Position numbers and translations under genes: made by a program. A stretch of DNA of 64,000 bases, taken from assembly GCF_030014955.1 (NCBI RefSeq), contig NZ_JAGRPV010000001.1:1798001-1862000 (forward strand), read 5' to 3'. This document shows, piece after piece, positions 34,928-43,601 of this stretch. Numbering within the stretch: the first letter of the stretch is position 1; each line of letters starts with the position of its first letter. Source of the DNA: Cohnella hashimotonis. GTDB lineage: Bacteria > Bacillota > Bacilli > Paenibacillales > Paenibacillaceae. The notes beneath the pieces were generated by a model, which saw only the letters and a list, made by a program, of their open reading frames with translations, had not been told where the DNA came from and searched no databases.

Positions 34928-35941
34928 ATGATCCGTATTTACATGAACCGCTGGTTCTCGACTGCTTATCACTACATCCGGATGATTCGCGACAATCCGG
35001 ACGGGGAGACGTTCAGGTTCTACGGCACGCATCCCGACATTCAACATCTGTCGCTGCTGGCGGCGGATCATCGGGAAACCGAGCCGCCGCTGCTCGGTGA
35101 ACAATATGCGCAATTTTGCGCCGATTACTGCCGCCGCCACGAGATCGATTTGTTTATTCCCCGCCTGCACATGGAGGAAATCGCCCGGCATATTCATCTT
35201 TTCGACGAGGTAGGAACAAGGGTGATGGTATGCCGGGATCTGCCGCTGCTCGATGCGATGACGGTCAAAGACCGATTCTATGAAAAGCTGCGCGCTACCG
35301 ACGTTGTCGACATTCCGGCGTACGAGGTGGTCGACACGCCCGAGGCGTTCAAGCAGGCTTACGAACGCTTAAGCGCCGAAGGGCATCGGATCTGCTTCAA
35401 GCCGACCAAAGCTGAGGGCGGCATGGGCTTTCGGATTATAGACAATAATAGAAATCCGCTGGCCGATCTATACGGCTATGTGACGCTGTCGACGTCTTTC
35501 GAGCAAGCTTATTCCGCCTTGTCGGCCGCCGATCGGTTCGACGATCTGATGGTGATGGAGTGGTTGGAAGGGCCCGAATACAGCATCGATTGCCTCGCTT
35601 CTGCCGCGGGCGAGCTGCTGGCTGCCATACCGAGGCGCAAGTCGGACGGACGCAAGTACGTACTGGAGAGCGTGCCGGAATTGCTCGACATTTCGAATAA
35701 AATCGCTAAAGAATTCAGAATCCCCTATGCCTTTAATATTCAAGTCCGTTATAATAATGGCATTCCGAAATTGCTGGAAATCAACCCGAGGATGTCCGGC
35801 GGGCTTTATATATCTTGTTTGTCTGGCGTGAATCTGCCTTATCTGGCTGTAAAGGCCGCGCTGGGCAGGCCCGTCGGACCCGTGGAGCCGCAGTTCGGCA
35901 TCACGGCCAGCTATATCGAGCACCCGCTGGTATTAAGATAG
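34928..35941 (+). CDS. ATP-grasp family ligase of the ter operon
   Basis: 337 aa, ATG start with CGGAGGAA 7 nt upstream. It has ATP-grasp features: FKPTKAEGGMGFRII near residue 160 (ATP-binding loop), MEWLEGPEYSIDCLA near 205, and the metal-binding LLEINPRMSGG near 282. The N-terminal domain (1-115) is a Rossmann-like carboxylate-binding part. Such enzymes join a carboxylate to an amine or thiol through an acyl phosphate. It likely catalyses the ligation step of the ter biosynthetic module; the partners are unknown. Confidence 0.85.
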   Translation: MIRIYMNRWFSTAYHYIRMIRDNPDGETFRFYGTHPDIQHLSLLAADHRETEPPLLGEQYAQFCADYCRRHEIDLFIPRLHMEEIARHIHLFDEVGTRVMVCRDLPLLDAMTVKDRFYEKLRATDVVDIPAYEVVDTPEAFKQAYERLSAEGHRICFKPTKAEGGMGFRIIDNNRNPLADLYGYVTLSTSFEQAYSALSAADRFDDLMVMEWLEGPEYSIDCLASAAGELLAAIPRRKSDGRKYVLESVPELLDISNKIAKEFRIPYAFNIQVRYNNGIPKLLEINPRMSGGLYISCLSGVNLPYLAVKAALGRPVGPVEPQFGITASYIEHPLVLR

Positions 35942-35998
35942 TCGCTGCAGACAGTCCCGTCGAGACCGCGGCATCAACCGGAATGGAGGGGATTCCTT

Positions 35999-36727
35999 TT
36001 GTCCAGCTTCAAGAGAAACTTTTTCATCGCGCTGGGAAGCTTCATCGTGGGCATCGTCGTCTATCGTTTATTTTCAGTCTATGCGGCGATTGCAGTTCCG
36101 TCCGTTGTGTTGTTGTTTTCCGCTTCGCTTCCCGGCCGCCGTTCAAAGGACAACGCACCCGTCGTACCGACAGTGACGCAACCGGCTCAGTCGCCTCCGC
36201 CATTTGAAGCCAGCCGTTCCAACTGGGGCAGAGAGCAGCCCTCCGCAGACGGACCGCAGACGGATGCTGCATCCGGGAGAACGGGTACGCCGATCGCAAC
36301 GCCAGATGCCGCACATCGCGAGATTACAGATCCCGAGCTTGCTTCCGCCAGCGAGTACATAGACGTCTTGCAGGATATGATCTTGCTCGAAGGCGAGAAA
36401 AACACGCTCGACGACGAGATCGTGCAAAAAACGCTCGCACTGCTTTCGCGAATCAACCGGTTGATACCTGATCTCGATACACTGGGCGACAGCAACATCA
36501 ATTATAATATCGTTCGTCTGGTGCGAAGGGATCTGAACTCGACGATTAATCCTTTTCTCCGTCTAAGCGGAGAAGCCAAGCGCCATAACCGACGCCTGTT
36601 GCTGGACGGCATCAAGGACATCAATTCCAAGCTGACCGCATACACGCAGACGATCGAACAGAAAGATCTGCTAGAACTCCGTACGAAGGCAGAGCTGATC
36701 CAGCAGCGATACCGTTATAACGATTAA
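35999..36727 (+). CDS. XpaC-like membrane protein preceding TelA
   Basis: 242 aa, TTG start behind GGAGGGG. Two close N-terminal hydrophobic segments (residues 8-45) are followed by a low-complexity Pro/Ser linker and a helical C-terminal domain (about 105-242). Its layout and position directly before telA recall the xpaC-yaaN pair of Bacillus (XpaC was first noted for indolyl phosphate hydrolysis). I see no catalytic motif, and the name is by position rather than sequence match. Confidence 0.6.
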   Translation: MSSFKRNFFIALGSFIVGIVVYRLFSVYAAIAVPSVVLLFSASLPGRRSKDNAPVVPTVTQPAQSPPPFEASRSNWGREQPSADGPQTDAASGRTGTPIATPDAAHREITDPELASASEYIDVLQDMILLEGEKNTLDDEIVQKTLALLSRINRLIPDLDTLGDSNINYNIVRLVRRDLNSTINPFLRLSGEAKRHNRRLLLDGIKDINSKLTAYTQTIEQKDLLELRTKAELIQQRYRYND

Positions 36728-36745
36728 TTCGAGGAGGCGTGTATC

Positions 36746-37861
36746 TTGGCAACGACGACACCAGCCTTGCAGGTTCAGGTCAAGCCCGACGATATCGAAC
36801 GACTTGAACAGGAAGCGAAGCAGACCATGCAGCGGGTCGCAACTGCGGACGTCACACAGCTTGATACGCTCATGGACGAGATCGCGAAGCGCGGCCAAAA
36901 GACGTTGGATCGCTCCACCCAGACGTTGTCCATGCTGGAGCGGCCGCTGAATGACCTGTCTTCGGGCAAGCGCTCGGAGATTACGGGCAACATGCTCAAG
37001 CTCCGGACCGAAGTCGAAGAGCTTAGCCGCGCCAAGCAGCTCGGTTTTTTCCAGAAGCTGCTGCGGAAGTCTTCGCTGCAGCAGTATGTATATAAGTACC
37101 AGTCCGTCAAGACCAACGTCAATGCGATCGTTACGTCCCTCCGGCACGGCCGCGAGAACCTAGAAGAGAACGTCGTCTTGATGCGGAATCTGAAGCGCAG
37201 CAGCCTGGAGAATGTATATGATCTTCAGATGCTGATCGAATACGGCAATCGACTGAAGGCGCTTTTCGAGGCCGAGATCGCGAAGCCCGAGAACGATAGC
37301 CGCAAGATTCAGCTCGAGCGTGGACTCCGCAAGGTCGTTACCCGACTGCAGACGTATACCGAGATGGTTATGCTCTACCAGCAGGCGATCGCTGGTACGG
37401 ACATTATCAACGATACGAACGATAAGCTGATCGATGCTGTCGACGGCGCCATTGACAAGACGCAGCACCTGCTGTCCGTCTCCGTTCTGATCGCGCAGGC
37501 GATCGACGACCAGTTCAAGGTCATTGACGCGGTCAATTCGACGAATGAGATGCTGGGAAACCAGTTTGCCGAAAATGCCCGCATGCTTAACGAGTCCAGC
37601 GAAAAAGCGACCCAGGCGCTGGTGAAGCCTGCGATGAGCCTTGAGCTGGTGGAACGAGCGATGTCGGATTTGTTCCAGGCGATGGACAAGTACGAGAATT
37701 CCAACCGTCAGATCATTCAGACGGTATCGGCGCAGACCGCCAAGATGACCGAGATCAATCAGAAGGTTGGACAGCGAATCGGCATCGAAGCCGGCGAGCG
37801 AGTCGATAGATCGTCTGCGGCGACGATTCAGGAGCCTGCGGCCAAAGGTTTTTTGGAATAA
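36746..37861 (+). CDS. telA: TelA family toxic anion resistance protein
   Basis: 371 aa, TTG start behind GAGGAGGCG. It is helical over most of its length with the TelA/KlaA pattern, including SKRSEITGNMLKLRTEVEEL, FFQKLLRKSSLQQYVYKYQS and NRQIIQTVSAQTAKM. No membrane segment. TelA proteins contribute to resistance to tellurite and some cell-wall-active agents, by an unknown mechanism. It is the last gene of the ter operon; in Bacillus the matching genes are yceH and yaaN. Confidence 0.9.
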   Translation: MATTTPALQVQVKPDDIERLEQEAKQTMQRVATADVTQLDTLMDEIAKRGQKTLDRSTQTLSMLERPLNDLSSGKRSEITGNMLKLRTEVEELSRAKQLGFFQKLLRKSSLQQYVYKYQSVKTNVNAIVTSLRHGRENLEENVVLMRNLKRSSLENVYDLQMLIEYGNRLKALFEAEIAKPENDSRKIQLERGLRKVVTRLQTYTEMVMLYQQAIAGTDIINDTNDKLIDAVDGAIDKTQHLLSVSVLIAQAIDDQFKVIDAVNSTNEMLGNQFAENARMLNESSEKATQALVKPAMSLELVERAMSDLFQAMDKYENSNRQIIQTVSAQTAKMTEINQKVGQRIGIEAGERVDRSSAATIQEPAAKGFLE

Positions 37862-37883
37862 CGATGAAACGATAATTTTCGGG

Positions 37884-37923
37884 AAAACCGTTGGGGACGA
37901 TTTTAGTCCTTGACGGTTTTTTT
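37884..37923 (+). terminator. Terminator of the ter operon
   Basis: AAAACCGT plus GGGGAC on the left pair with GTCCTT plus ACGGTTTT on the right around ATTTTA, followed by more T (seven T in a row in total). It starts 23 nt after the telA stop. Confidence 0.85.
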
Positions 37924-38035
37924 ATCGGTCAAGGTATATAAAACGTCTCATTCTCCCAAAATTTATCATAGGCGCTCCTGATAGAAGCATATATTTCGAA
38001 TGAGGAGCCCGAGTTTGATAAACGGAGTGTGCGAG

Positions 38036-38143
38036 ATGTTAACATTTTTAATGATGTTGGCGATTATTATCATGCTGATCGGGGCAGCTGCTTCCGAACG
38101 AACGGAAGCTATACTAGAACTGAACGACGACCTGTCACGATGA
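38036..38143 (+). CDS. Probable 35-aa small membrane protein
   Basis: 36 codons, ATG at 38036 to TGA, with GGAG 8 nt upstream. The peptide has a hydrophobic N-terminal helix of about 18 residues (LTFLMMLAIIIMLIGAAA) and a charged tail (ERTEAILELNDD). It lies between the ter terminator and the anti-sigma gene, in an otherwise gene-free gap of 304 bases. Function unknown. Confidence 0.5.
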   Translation: MLTFLMMLAIIIMLIGAAASERTEAILELNDDLSR

Positions 38144-38165
38144 TTTAATGAAAACCTTCCACCTT

Positions 38166-38948
38166 TTAGTTCTGTCCTTTTGGGTCGCTCATAATCTTTC
38201 CTTCTTTGTCGGACGTCTGCAGCTTATAGTCGTTCGCGCTTCCATCGACGATCGCGAACCAAAAACGGCCGTCCTCGTTCTGCGTAATTTCTGCGTTCGT
38301 CTGCGTTCCGTCAGCCTTCTTAAGGTTTACGGATGAAATGTCGTCGCCCAATTGCCCCGCTATTACGGTAACTCCTTCGAGATCAAAGGTGTGCGCTAAC
38401 AATCCTGCTTTTGAAAGACGGGACTCCTCCGCGGTGTCCGTGAAGTTGGCGGTCGCCAGGAGGTTCCATTCCCCGGAACTTCCGTCCTTGTCGTAGTAAT
38501 CGGCGCCGAATTTGTAGGCGTCATCCCCATAGCGAACCGACCAGAACTGGAGCTTAGCATGCTCGCCCGGCAGGATCCAAGTCAGGTCGCGGCGGTTATC
38601 TTCATCGTATGCCTGCGCCTCTGTGCGACCGTCGGCTAATATAGCAGGGCCGAATTTGATTCCGATCGGCCCTTCGATGCCAATGGCGGAAGTAATTTGG
38701 CCAGATTCGGGTTTGTCCAGGATTACATGTGTCTGAGAGTCGGAAAGTCCGGCGTAAAAAATCGCGCAAGAAGCGGCGACCGCGGCGGTCAGACTCGCAG
38801 CCGTGACGCGGCGATAAGTCGGTCCGCGGCTTTCGGGCATCACCGTTCGCTCCTTAATTCGAGCGGCTAGCGTTTCCTTAAAGTTGCGCTCGCGCAGCGG
38901 TTCGCCTTTTAACTGATCGTACCACTTCGGATCGTTAGGCTCGTTCAT
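38166..38948 (-). CDS. Probable anti-sigma factor (membrane protein)
   Basis: 260 aa. A cytoplasmic N-terminal part of about 47 residues contains NFKETLAARIKERT and is followed by one membrane helix (about 48-66). The extracytoplasmic domain (about 75-260) is predicted beta-rich and resembles DUF4179-like anti-sigma tails. It overlaps the ECF sigma factor gene by 14 nt, the usual layout for a sigma factor and its membrane-bound inhibitor. The signal it senses is unknown. Confidence 0.7.
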   Translation of the reverse strand: MNEPNDPKWYDQLKGEPLRERNFKETLAARIKERTVMPESRGPTYRRVTAASLTAAVAASCAIFYAGLSDSQTHVILDKPESGQITSAIGIEGPIGIKFGPAILADGRTEAQAYDEDNRRDLTWILPGEHAKLQFWSVRYGDDAYKFGADYYDKDGSSGEWNLLATANFTDTAEESRLSKAGLLAHTFDLEGVTVIAGQLGDDISSVNLKKADGTQTNAEITQNEDGRFWFAIVDGSANDYKLQTSDKEGKIMSDPKGQN

Positions 38949-39480
38949 CTTCCTCGTCCTCCTTTAATAGAAACGCTATGCGACGCCTCGCCGCGAATAA
39001 ACGCGATTTGACGGTGCCTTCCGGAATCCGCTGCAGATCGGCAATCTCCGCGACGGAGAGCTCGTATTTGGCATGCAGCACGAGCGTCTCCCGCAGCTTC
39101 ACGGGCAGGTCCAATACGTATCGCCAAATCTCACTCGCCGCCTCGCGCGCCAGATAATCCTGCTCGGCGGACCGTCCGGGCTGCCGCGGCGACACGATAT
39201 CCATCAGCAGCACTTTGCGAAAAAAAGCGGCGTTGCGATAATTGAAGCTGACGTTGCGCGCGATCCGGAGCAGCCAGGTTTTTAACGATGCTTCTTGCCG
39301 GAAGCCGTAAAAATGGCGATATGCCTGGATAAACGTATCCTGGGCGATATCGTCGGCCATCGCGCGATGCTTGACGAGGAAATAGGCGTAGTTCCATACG
39401 TCCTGCCCGTACCGGTCCATCAGCTCCCCCAACAATGCCGGGTCCGGGTTGACCCGGTGGGCCAGGTCTTCTTTGTCCAC
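38935..39480 (-). CDS. ECF-type RNA polymerase sigma factor
   Basis: 181 aa, GTG start with GAGGTG 7 nt upstream. Sigma region 2 (about 15-85) contains DDIAQDTFIQAYRHF and the -10 recognition helix LKTWLLRIARN. Region 4 (about 120-175) contains LSVAEIADLQRIPEGTVKSRLFAARRRI, a helix-turn-helix for the -35. There is no region 3, as expected for the ECF class. It is cotranscribed with the anti-sigma gene and has a promoter of its own type upstream. Confidence 0.92.
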   Translation of the reverse strand: MDKEDLAHRVNPDPALLGELMDRYGQDVWNYAYFLVKHRAMADDIAQDTFIQAYRHFYGFRQEASLKTWLLRIARNVSFNYRNAAFFRKVLLMDIVSPRQPGRSAEQDYLAREAASEIWRYVLDLPVKLRETLVLHAKYELSVAEIADLQRIPEGTVKSRLFAARRRIAFLLKEDEEDERA

Positions 39481-39498
39481 GACTGATCACCTCGGCAT

Positions 39499-39527
39499 AT
39501 AGACAAGCGAAGCGGGCATCCGGTTCA
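39499..39527 (-). promoter_or_regulatory. ECF-type autoregulatory promoter
   Basis: On the minus strand TGAACC (39527-39522), a 17-nt spacer and GTCTAT (39504-39499) lie about 20 nt before the sigma factor start. This fits the ECF consensus (AAC-type -35, GTC-type -10) and suggests that the sigma factor drives its own gene. Confidence 0.6.
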
Positions 39528-39625
39528 CTCGTTTAAGGAAATAATCGGGATTTTTACGTAATTGCGTTAAACCGTCCGACTTGCTAGACTAATAGGTAGA
39601 ATGTATGTTCGGGAGGAAAACAAAG

Positions 39626-40858
39626 TTGCCCGCATTCTTATTCGAACCCGCCAGATACCCGGAGCAGCCGGGCGTATACATCATGAAGAATAACGAAGGC
39701 CGGGTGCTGTACGTCGGCAAGTCCAAGTGCATCCGGGACAGGCTGCGCGCCTATTTCAACGGCGCCGACAAGCGGAGGCGGATTCCCGCGCTGACCGCGG
39801 AGATCGCCGAGATTGCCGTCATCGTCGTGAACAACGAGCACGAGAGCCTGATTCTCGAGAACAATCTGATCAAGATTCACAAGCCTCCTTACAATCGCGC
39901 TCTGAAGAAGGACAACAGCGGATATGCATACTTGCAGCTGACCCGGGAGCCATTGCCGAGATTGATCGCGCATTATCGCGACCGGCGCGCGGTGCGCGAG
40001 GTGGCCGGCGAGGCGGCAGCCGCCAGGAGCTTCGGCGGCGCCGCGGAGCACGAGCTGCGTCTTGCGCTCGAGCAGACGGCGGCGGGCGCAGAGGCGCTGG
40101 ACTTCGTAGCGCATCGGCCCGGGCGTCAAGTCCCGCTTCCCGCCACGGCCGCGGAAGACCAGCCCGCCGAGCGGTTCGGGCCGTTCGTCAGCAGCCGGTT
40201 CCGCGAGGCGGTCATCGCCTTCGTGACGGAGCACTATAAGCTCCGTACCTGCGTCACGCTGCCCAAGCGGGCGTGCCTTGAGTACCATCTCGGCAAGTGC
40301 AGCGGGGTCTGCGCGGGCCATATCTCGCACGACGAATACCGCGAGACGGCACGTGCGGCGGCCAGGCTGCTGGCGGGCGGCGGCGAGCGGCTGGTCGGCG
40401 CGATGTACAGCCAGATGGAGGCGTACGCTGAGCGGCTCGCCTTCGAGAAGGCGGAGCATATGCTGCGTCATATCCGCATCCTCGAACGCACGCCGGAGCG
40501 ACAGATCGTCGATACCGAGACCGACGGCACGCAGGAGGCCGTCTACTTCGGCGAGTCGGACGTTTGCATCGCGCAGCTGCACGAGGGGATGCTCCACCGC
40601 CTCGAGTGCATCCCCTGGTCGCGCGGGGAAGTCGGGGCGGCCGCATGCGACCGCTTCCTGATGGAGCGGTACAAGACGCTGTCGCGTCCCGACGAGATCA
40701 TCGCGAGCGAGATCGGCGACGCGCGCCTGCTTCGCGCGGCGCTGCGAAGGCGGGGCCAGCCGGCGGTGAGAATCACGGTGCCGCAGCGCGGCATGAAGCG
40801 GGACCTGCTCGGCTTGTGCCGGCGCAATCTCGAGGAGACGAAACGCGCGAAAGGCTGA
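39626..40858 (+). CDS. Short UvrC-like GIY-YIG protein without the RNase H-fold nuclease
   Basis: 410 aa. I prefer TTG at 39626, with GGGAGG 9 nt upstream; ATG at 39605 is possible. The GIY-YIG nuclease domain (about 8-95) has GVYIMKN, VLYVGKS and a catalytic Glu in NNEHESLILENNLIKIHKPP. A cysteine cluster, CLEYHLGKCSGVCAGHI, is near residue 221 and a UVR-like helical region is near 255-295. The sequence ends at VPQRGMKRDLLGLCRRN, just where full UvrC (about 600 aa) begins its RNase H-fold nuclease and HhH domains. It could make only the 3-prime incision, like Cho of E. coli. Confidence 0.85.
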   Translation: MPAFLFEPARYPEQPGVYIMKNNEGRVLYVGKSKCIRDRLRAYFNGADKRRRIPALTAEIAEIAVIVVNNEHESLILENNLIKIHKPPYNRALKKDNSGYAYLQLTREPLPRLIAHYRDRRAVREVAGEAAAARSFGGAAEHELRLALEQTAAGAEALDFVAHRPGRQVPLPATAAEDQPAERFGPFVSSRFREAVIAFVTEHYKLRTCVTLPKRACLEYHLGKCSGVCAGHISHDEYRETARAAARLLAGGGERLVGAMYSQMEAYAERLAFEKAEHMLRHIRILERTPERQIVDTETDGTQEAVYFGESDVCIAQLHEGMLHRLECIPWSRGEVGAAACDRFLMERYKTLSRPDEIIASEIGDARLLRAALRRRGQPAVRITVPQRGMKRDLLGLCRRNLEETKRAKG

Positions 40859-40899
40859 ATCGCACGACGGTCCGCCGTTCGTGCGATTTGCATTTTTTT
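40858..40899 (+). terminator. Terminator after the short uvrC-like gene
   Basis: AATCGCACGACGG (40858-40870) pairs with CCGTTCGTGCGATT (40875-40888) with one bulged base, followed by TGCATTTTTTT. The stem begins on the last base of the stop codon. Confidence 0.9.
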
Positions 40900-40990
40900 C
40901 GCGAATAGGCTTACTTGCACGGGACTTAAGGTCATGTTACAACAGGTGGATAACGTAAACGAAACGAATGCGATGCGGAGGAGAAGACAG

Positions 40991-43375
40991 GTGTCTGAAC
41001 AGGAACGGACGGATGCACGGACCGGCGAGACCGAGCGCCTCGCCGAGGTGATCAGGATCATTGACCGCAAGCTGCTGAAGGAAATGTCCGTACAAGGCGA
41101 GCGGCGGGGAGACGTCGTCGGCATTCGCCAGGAGTTCTGGGACGATCTGGCGATCAACTTTTCCGACGAGACGGAGCTCGGAGAGACGTGGAGCAGCATC
41201 GTGCAGCAGGCCGAGCTGCTGGCGGAGCGCGAGCGGAGCCACAGGGTCGCTTCGGAGGCCGCCGAGCGGCTGGCGCATCAGCACGACAATCCTTATTTCG
41301 CGAGGATCGACTTTGCCGAAAAGGCGGCTGCCTCGAACGACGCCGGCGAAGGAGCAGCAGGGGAGACTGCGGAGCCCGAGGTCATCTATATCGGCAGAGC
41401 GTCTCTCGTCGGCGATGATGGAGAGACGTTCTACATTTATGACTGGCGCGCGCCGGTCTCGAGCCTTTTTTACGATCACGAGCCGGGTCCCGCGTCCTAT
41501 GAGACGCCGGGGGGAGAGATCGCGGGCGAGCTGACGCTCAAGCGCCAGTTCGTCATTCGCGGCGGGCGGCTGAGGCATATGTTCGACACGGACGAGACGA
41601 TCGGCGACGATATCTTGCAGGCGGTGCTGTCCGAAAAGTCCGACACGGCGATGAAAAGCATCGTCGCCACCATACAGAAGGAGCAGAACCGCATCATCCG
41701 CGACGAACGCCACCGCCTCATCGTCGTGCAGGGCGCGGCCGGCAGCGGCAAGACCTCTGCCGCTTTGCAGCGCGTCGCTTATCTGCTCTATCGTTACCGG
41801 GACAGCCTCACGGCCGAGCAGATCGTGCTTTTTTCGCCGAACCCGGTGTTCAAAGGCTATATCTCTCGCGTTTTGCCGGATCTGGGCGAAGCCAATATGC
41901 GCCAGATGACGTTCCGCGAGCTGATCGAGGCGCGGCTTGGCAGGCGCTTCGACGCGGAGGACCTGTTCGCGCAGACCGAAGATCTTGCGGCGACGGAGGG
42001 TACGCGGGAGGGCGATGCCAGGGCGCGCGCGGTACGGTATAAGGGCTCGGAGCATTTTTTCGAGACGGTCGCGGCGTATTTGGACCGTCTAAAGCGGGAG
42101 GGCGTCGTCTTCCGTCAGCTCCGCTTCAAGGGCGATACGATTGTGTCCGCCGATGAGATGAGCCGTCAATTTTACGGCGAGTACGGAGAAGACAGCTTCG
42201 GCGACCGGCTGGCCAAGCTGCGGCGGTGGCTGAACGGGCGCCTGACGGCGTGGGTGGACGACCAGTTGCAAGAGCCGTGGGTCGAACAAGCCGCAGAGCT
42301 GCTGGAGGAAGAGGATATTCAGCGGGCTTACGTAAGCGTTAGGCGGAAGGGCGGCTTCCACGAAGGCGCGTTCGACGACGAGGACAAGATGACGGAGCTC
42401 TTGCTGCGGCAGGCCGCCGAGAACGCGATCGGTCCATTGCGCCGTGCGGTCAAGGGCTTCCGGTTCATGGACGCTCCCGAGACGTATCGTCAGTTGTTCG
42501 TCAGCCGCTCGTTGTTCGCCGCTTGCGCGCCGGACGGCCGCCTGCCGGAGGGGTGGGACTGGATGGCGCAGCGCGTCGAGGACAAGCTCGGCCGCAAGGA
42601 GCTGGATCACGAAGACGCCACGCCGCTGCTGTATCTGATGGAAGCGCTCGAAGGCTTCCGCAAGGTCGAGGGCGAAGTGAAGCATCTGTTCGTCGACGAG
42701 GCGCAGGATTATTCGCCGTTCCAGGCGGCTTACCTGCGGAGGCGGTTCCCGCGCGCGCGGATGACGGTGCTGGGCGACTTCAACCAGGCGATCTACGCGC
42801 AGGCGGAGGACAGCGGCGGCTTCGGGGGCTGGACGCGTCTGGCCGAACCGTCCGACACGGCCGTCTGGCGGCTCACGACGAGCTACCGCTCCACGAAGCC
42901 CATCGTCGAGCTGTCGAAACGGATTCTGAAGCCGGAGGACGCCGAAGGGATCCGCCCGTTCAACCGCGAAGGGGAGGAGCCCCGCCTGATCCGCTGCCGG
43001 GATCGCGCGCATCTGGCAGAGCTGGCAGCCGCGGATGTGACGGCGCTGCTCGCGGCGGGCCACGCGACGATCGGCGTTATCGCGAAGACGGCGCAGGAGG
43101 CCGGCGACGCATGTTCCCTGCTGAAGGAGCAGCTCGGCGAGGACGTGCCGGTGACGCTCGTCAGCGGCGGTTCGGCCAACCTGCCGAAAGGCGTCTCGGT
43201 GCTGCCCTCCTATTTGTCGAAAGGCATTGAATTCGACGCCGTCCTCGTCTGGGATGGCTCGGCGGAGCGATACGGGCAGGAGCGGCACCGCAAGCTGCTG
43301 TACACGGTGAGTACGCGCGCGCTGCACGTGCTGCACATTTATTATACGGGCGAGCTGTCGCCGTACCTGACATAG
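40991..43375 (+). CDS. HelD-like UvrD/Rep superfamily helicase
   Basis: 794 aa. I prefer GTG at 40991, with GGAGGAGA 6 nt upstream; an ATG at 40934 would precede that site and lie inside a possible promoter (TTGCAC at 40915, TACAAC at 40938). An N-terminal coiled region (1-150) leads to helicase motif I, VVQGAAGSGKTSAALQR, near residue 243. Walker B is LFVDEAQDYSPFQ near 566, and late motifs are TTSYRST and SVLPSYLSKGIEFDAV. HelD frees stalled RNA polymerase from DNA and helps recycle it in Firmicutes. Confidence 0.88.
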   Translation: MSEQERTDARTGETERLAEVIRIIDRKLLKEMSVQGERRGDVVGIRQEFWDDLAINFSDETELGETWSSIVQQAELLAERERSHRVASEAAERLAHQHDNPYFARIDFAEKAAASNDAGEGAAGETAEPEVIYIGRASLVGDDGETFYIYDWRAPVSSLFYDHEPGPASYETPGGEIAGELTLKRQFVIRGGRLRHMFDTDETIGDDILQAVLSEKSDTAMKSIVATIQKEQNRIIRDERHRLIVVQGAAGSGKTSAALQRVAYLLYRYRDSLTAEQIVLFSPNPVFKGYISRVLPDLGEANMRQMTFRELIEARLGRRFDAEDLFAQTEDLAATEGTREGDARARAVRYKGSEHFFETVAAYLDRLKREGVVFRQLRFKGDTIVSADEMSRQFYGEYGEDSFGDRLAKLRRWLNGRLTAWVDDQLQEPWVEQAAELLEEEDIQRAYVSVRRKGGFHEGAFDDEDKMTELLLRQAAENAIGPLRRAVKGFRFMDAPETYRQLFVSRSLFAACAPDGRLPEGWDWMAQRVEDKLGRKELDHEDATPLLYLMEALEGFRKVEGEVKHLFVDEAQDYSPFQAAYLRRRFPRARMTVLGDFNQAIYAQAEDSGGFGGWTRLAEPSDTAVWRLTTSYRSTKPIVELSKRILKPEDAEGIRPFNREGEEPRLIRCRDRAHLAELAAADVTALLAAGHATIGVIAKTAQEAGDACSLLKEQLGEDVPVTLVSGGSANLPKGVSVLPSYLSKGIEFDAVLVWDGSAERYGQERHRKLLYTVSTRALHVLHIYYTGELSPYLT

Positions 43376-43448
43376 CGACAGGGCTTGTTGAAGCGCATCG
43401 GACTTGGCCGGACTTGCGCCCCAAGGCGATTGGCTGCGGGGACCGGAC

Positions 43449-43513
43449 GATTGCATTAACGAACGATTGCATTAACGAGCGACTGCATTTAACGAACGAA
43501 AGCATTAACGAAT
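43449..43513. repeat. Four tandem 16-17 bp repeats
   Basis: The unit GATTGCATTAACGAAC occurs at 43449 and 43465, then with changes at 43481 (17 bp) and 43498. It lies in the 226-base gap between the helD-like gene and recQ, where I see nothing else apart from the recQ ribosome binding site. Confidence 0.85.
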
Positions 43514-43601
43514 GACCAAGCAGGAACTTATGAAAGAGGCTTTTTGCGGAGACTGCCCGTTAATCGGCAGCTTCCGCGCGGAAATTCAAGGAGGAACCTA
43601 T

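Noticed and set aside
43512..43601. Upstream extension of recQ by 30 codons
   Set aside because: The extension runs out of the 16-bp tandem repeats, and the AAGGAGGA site fits the ATG at 43602.
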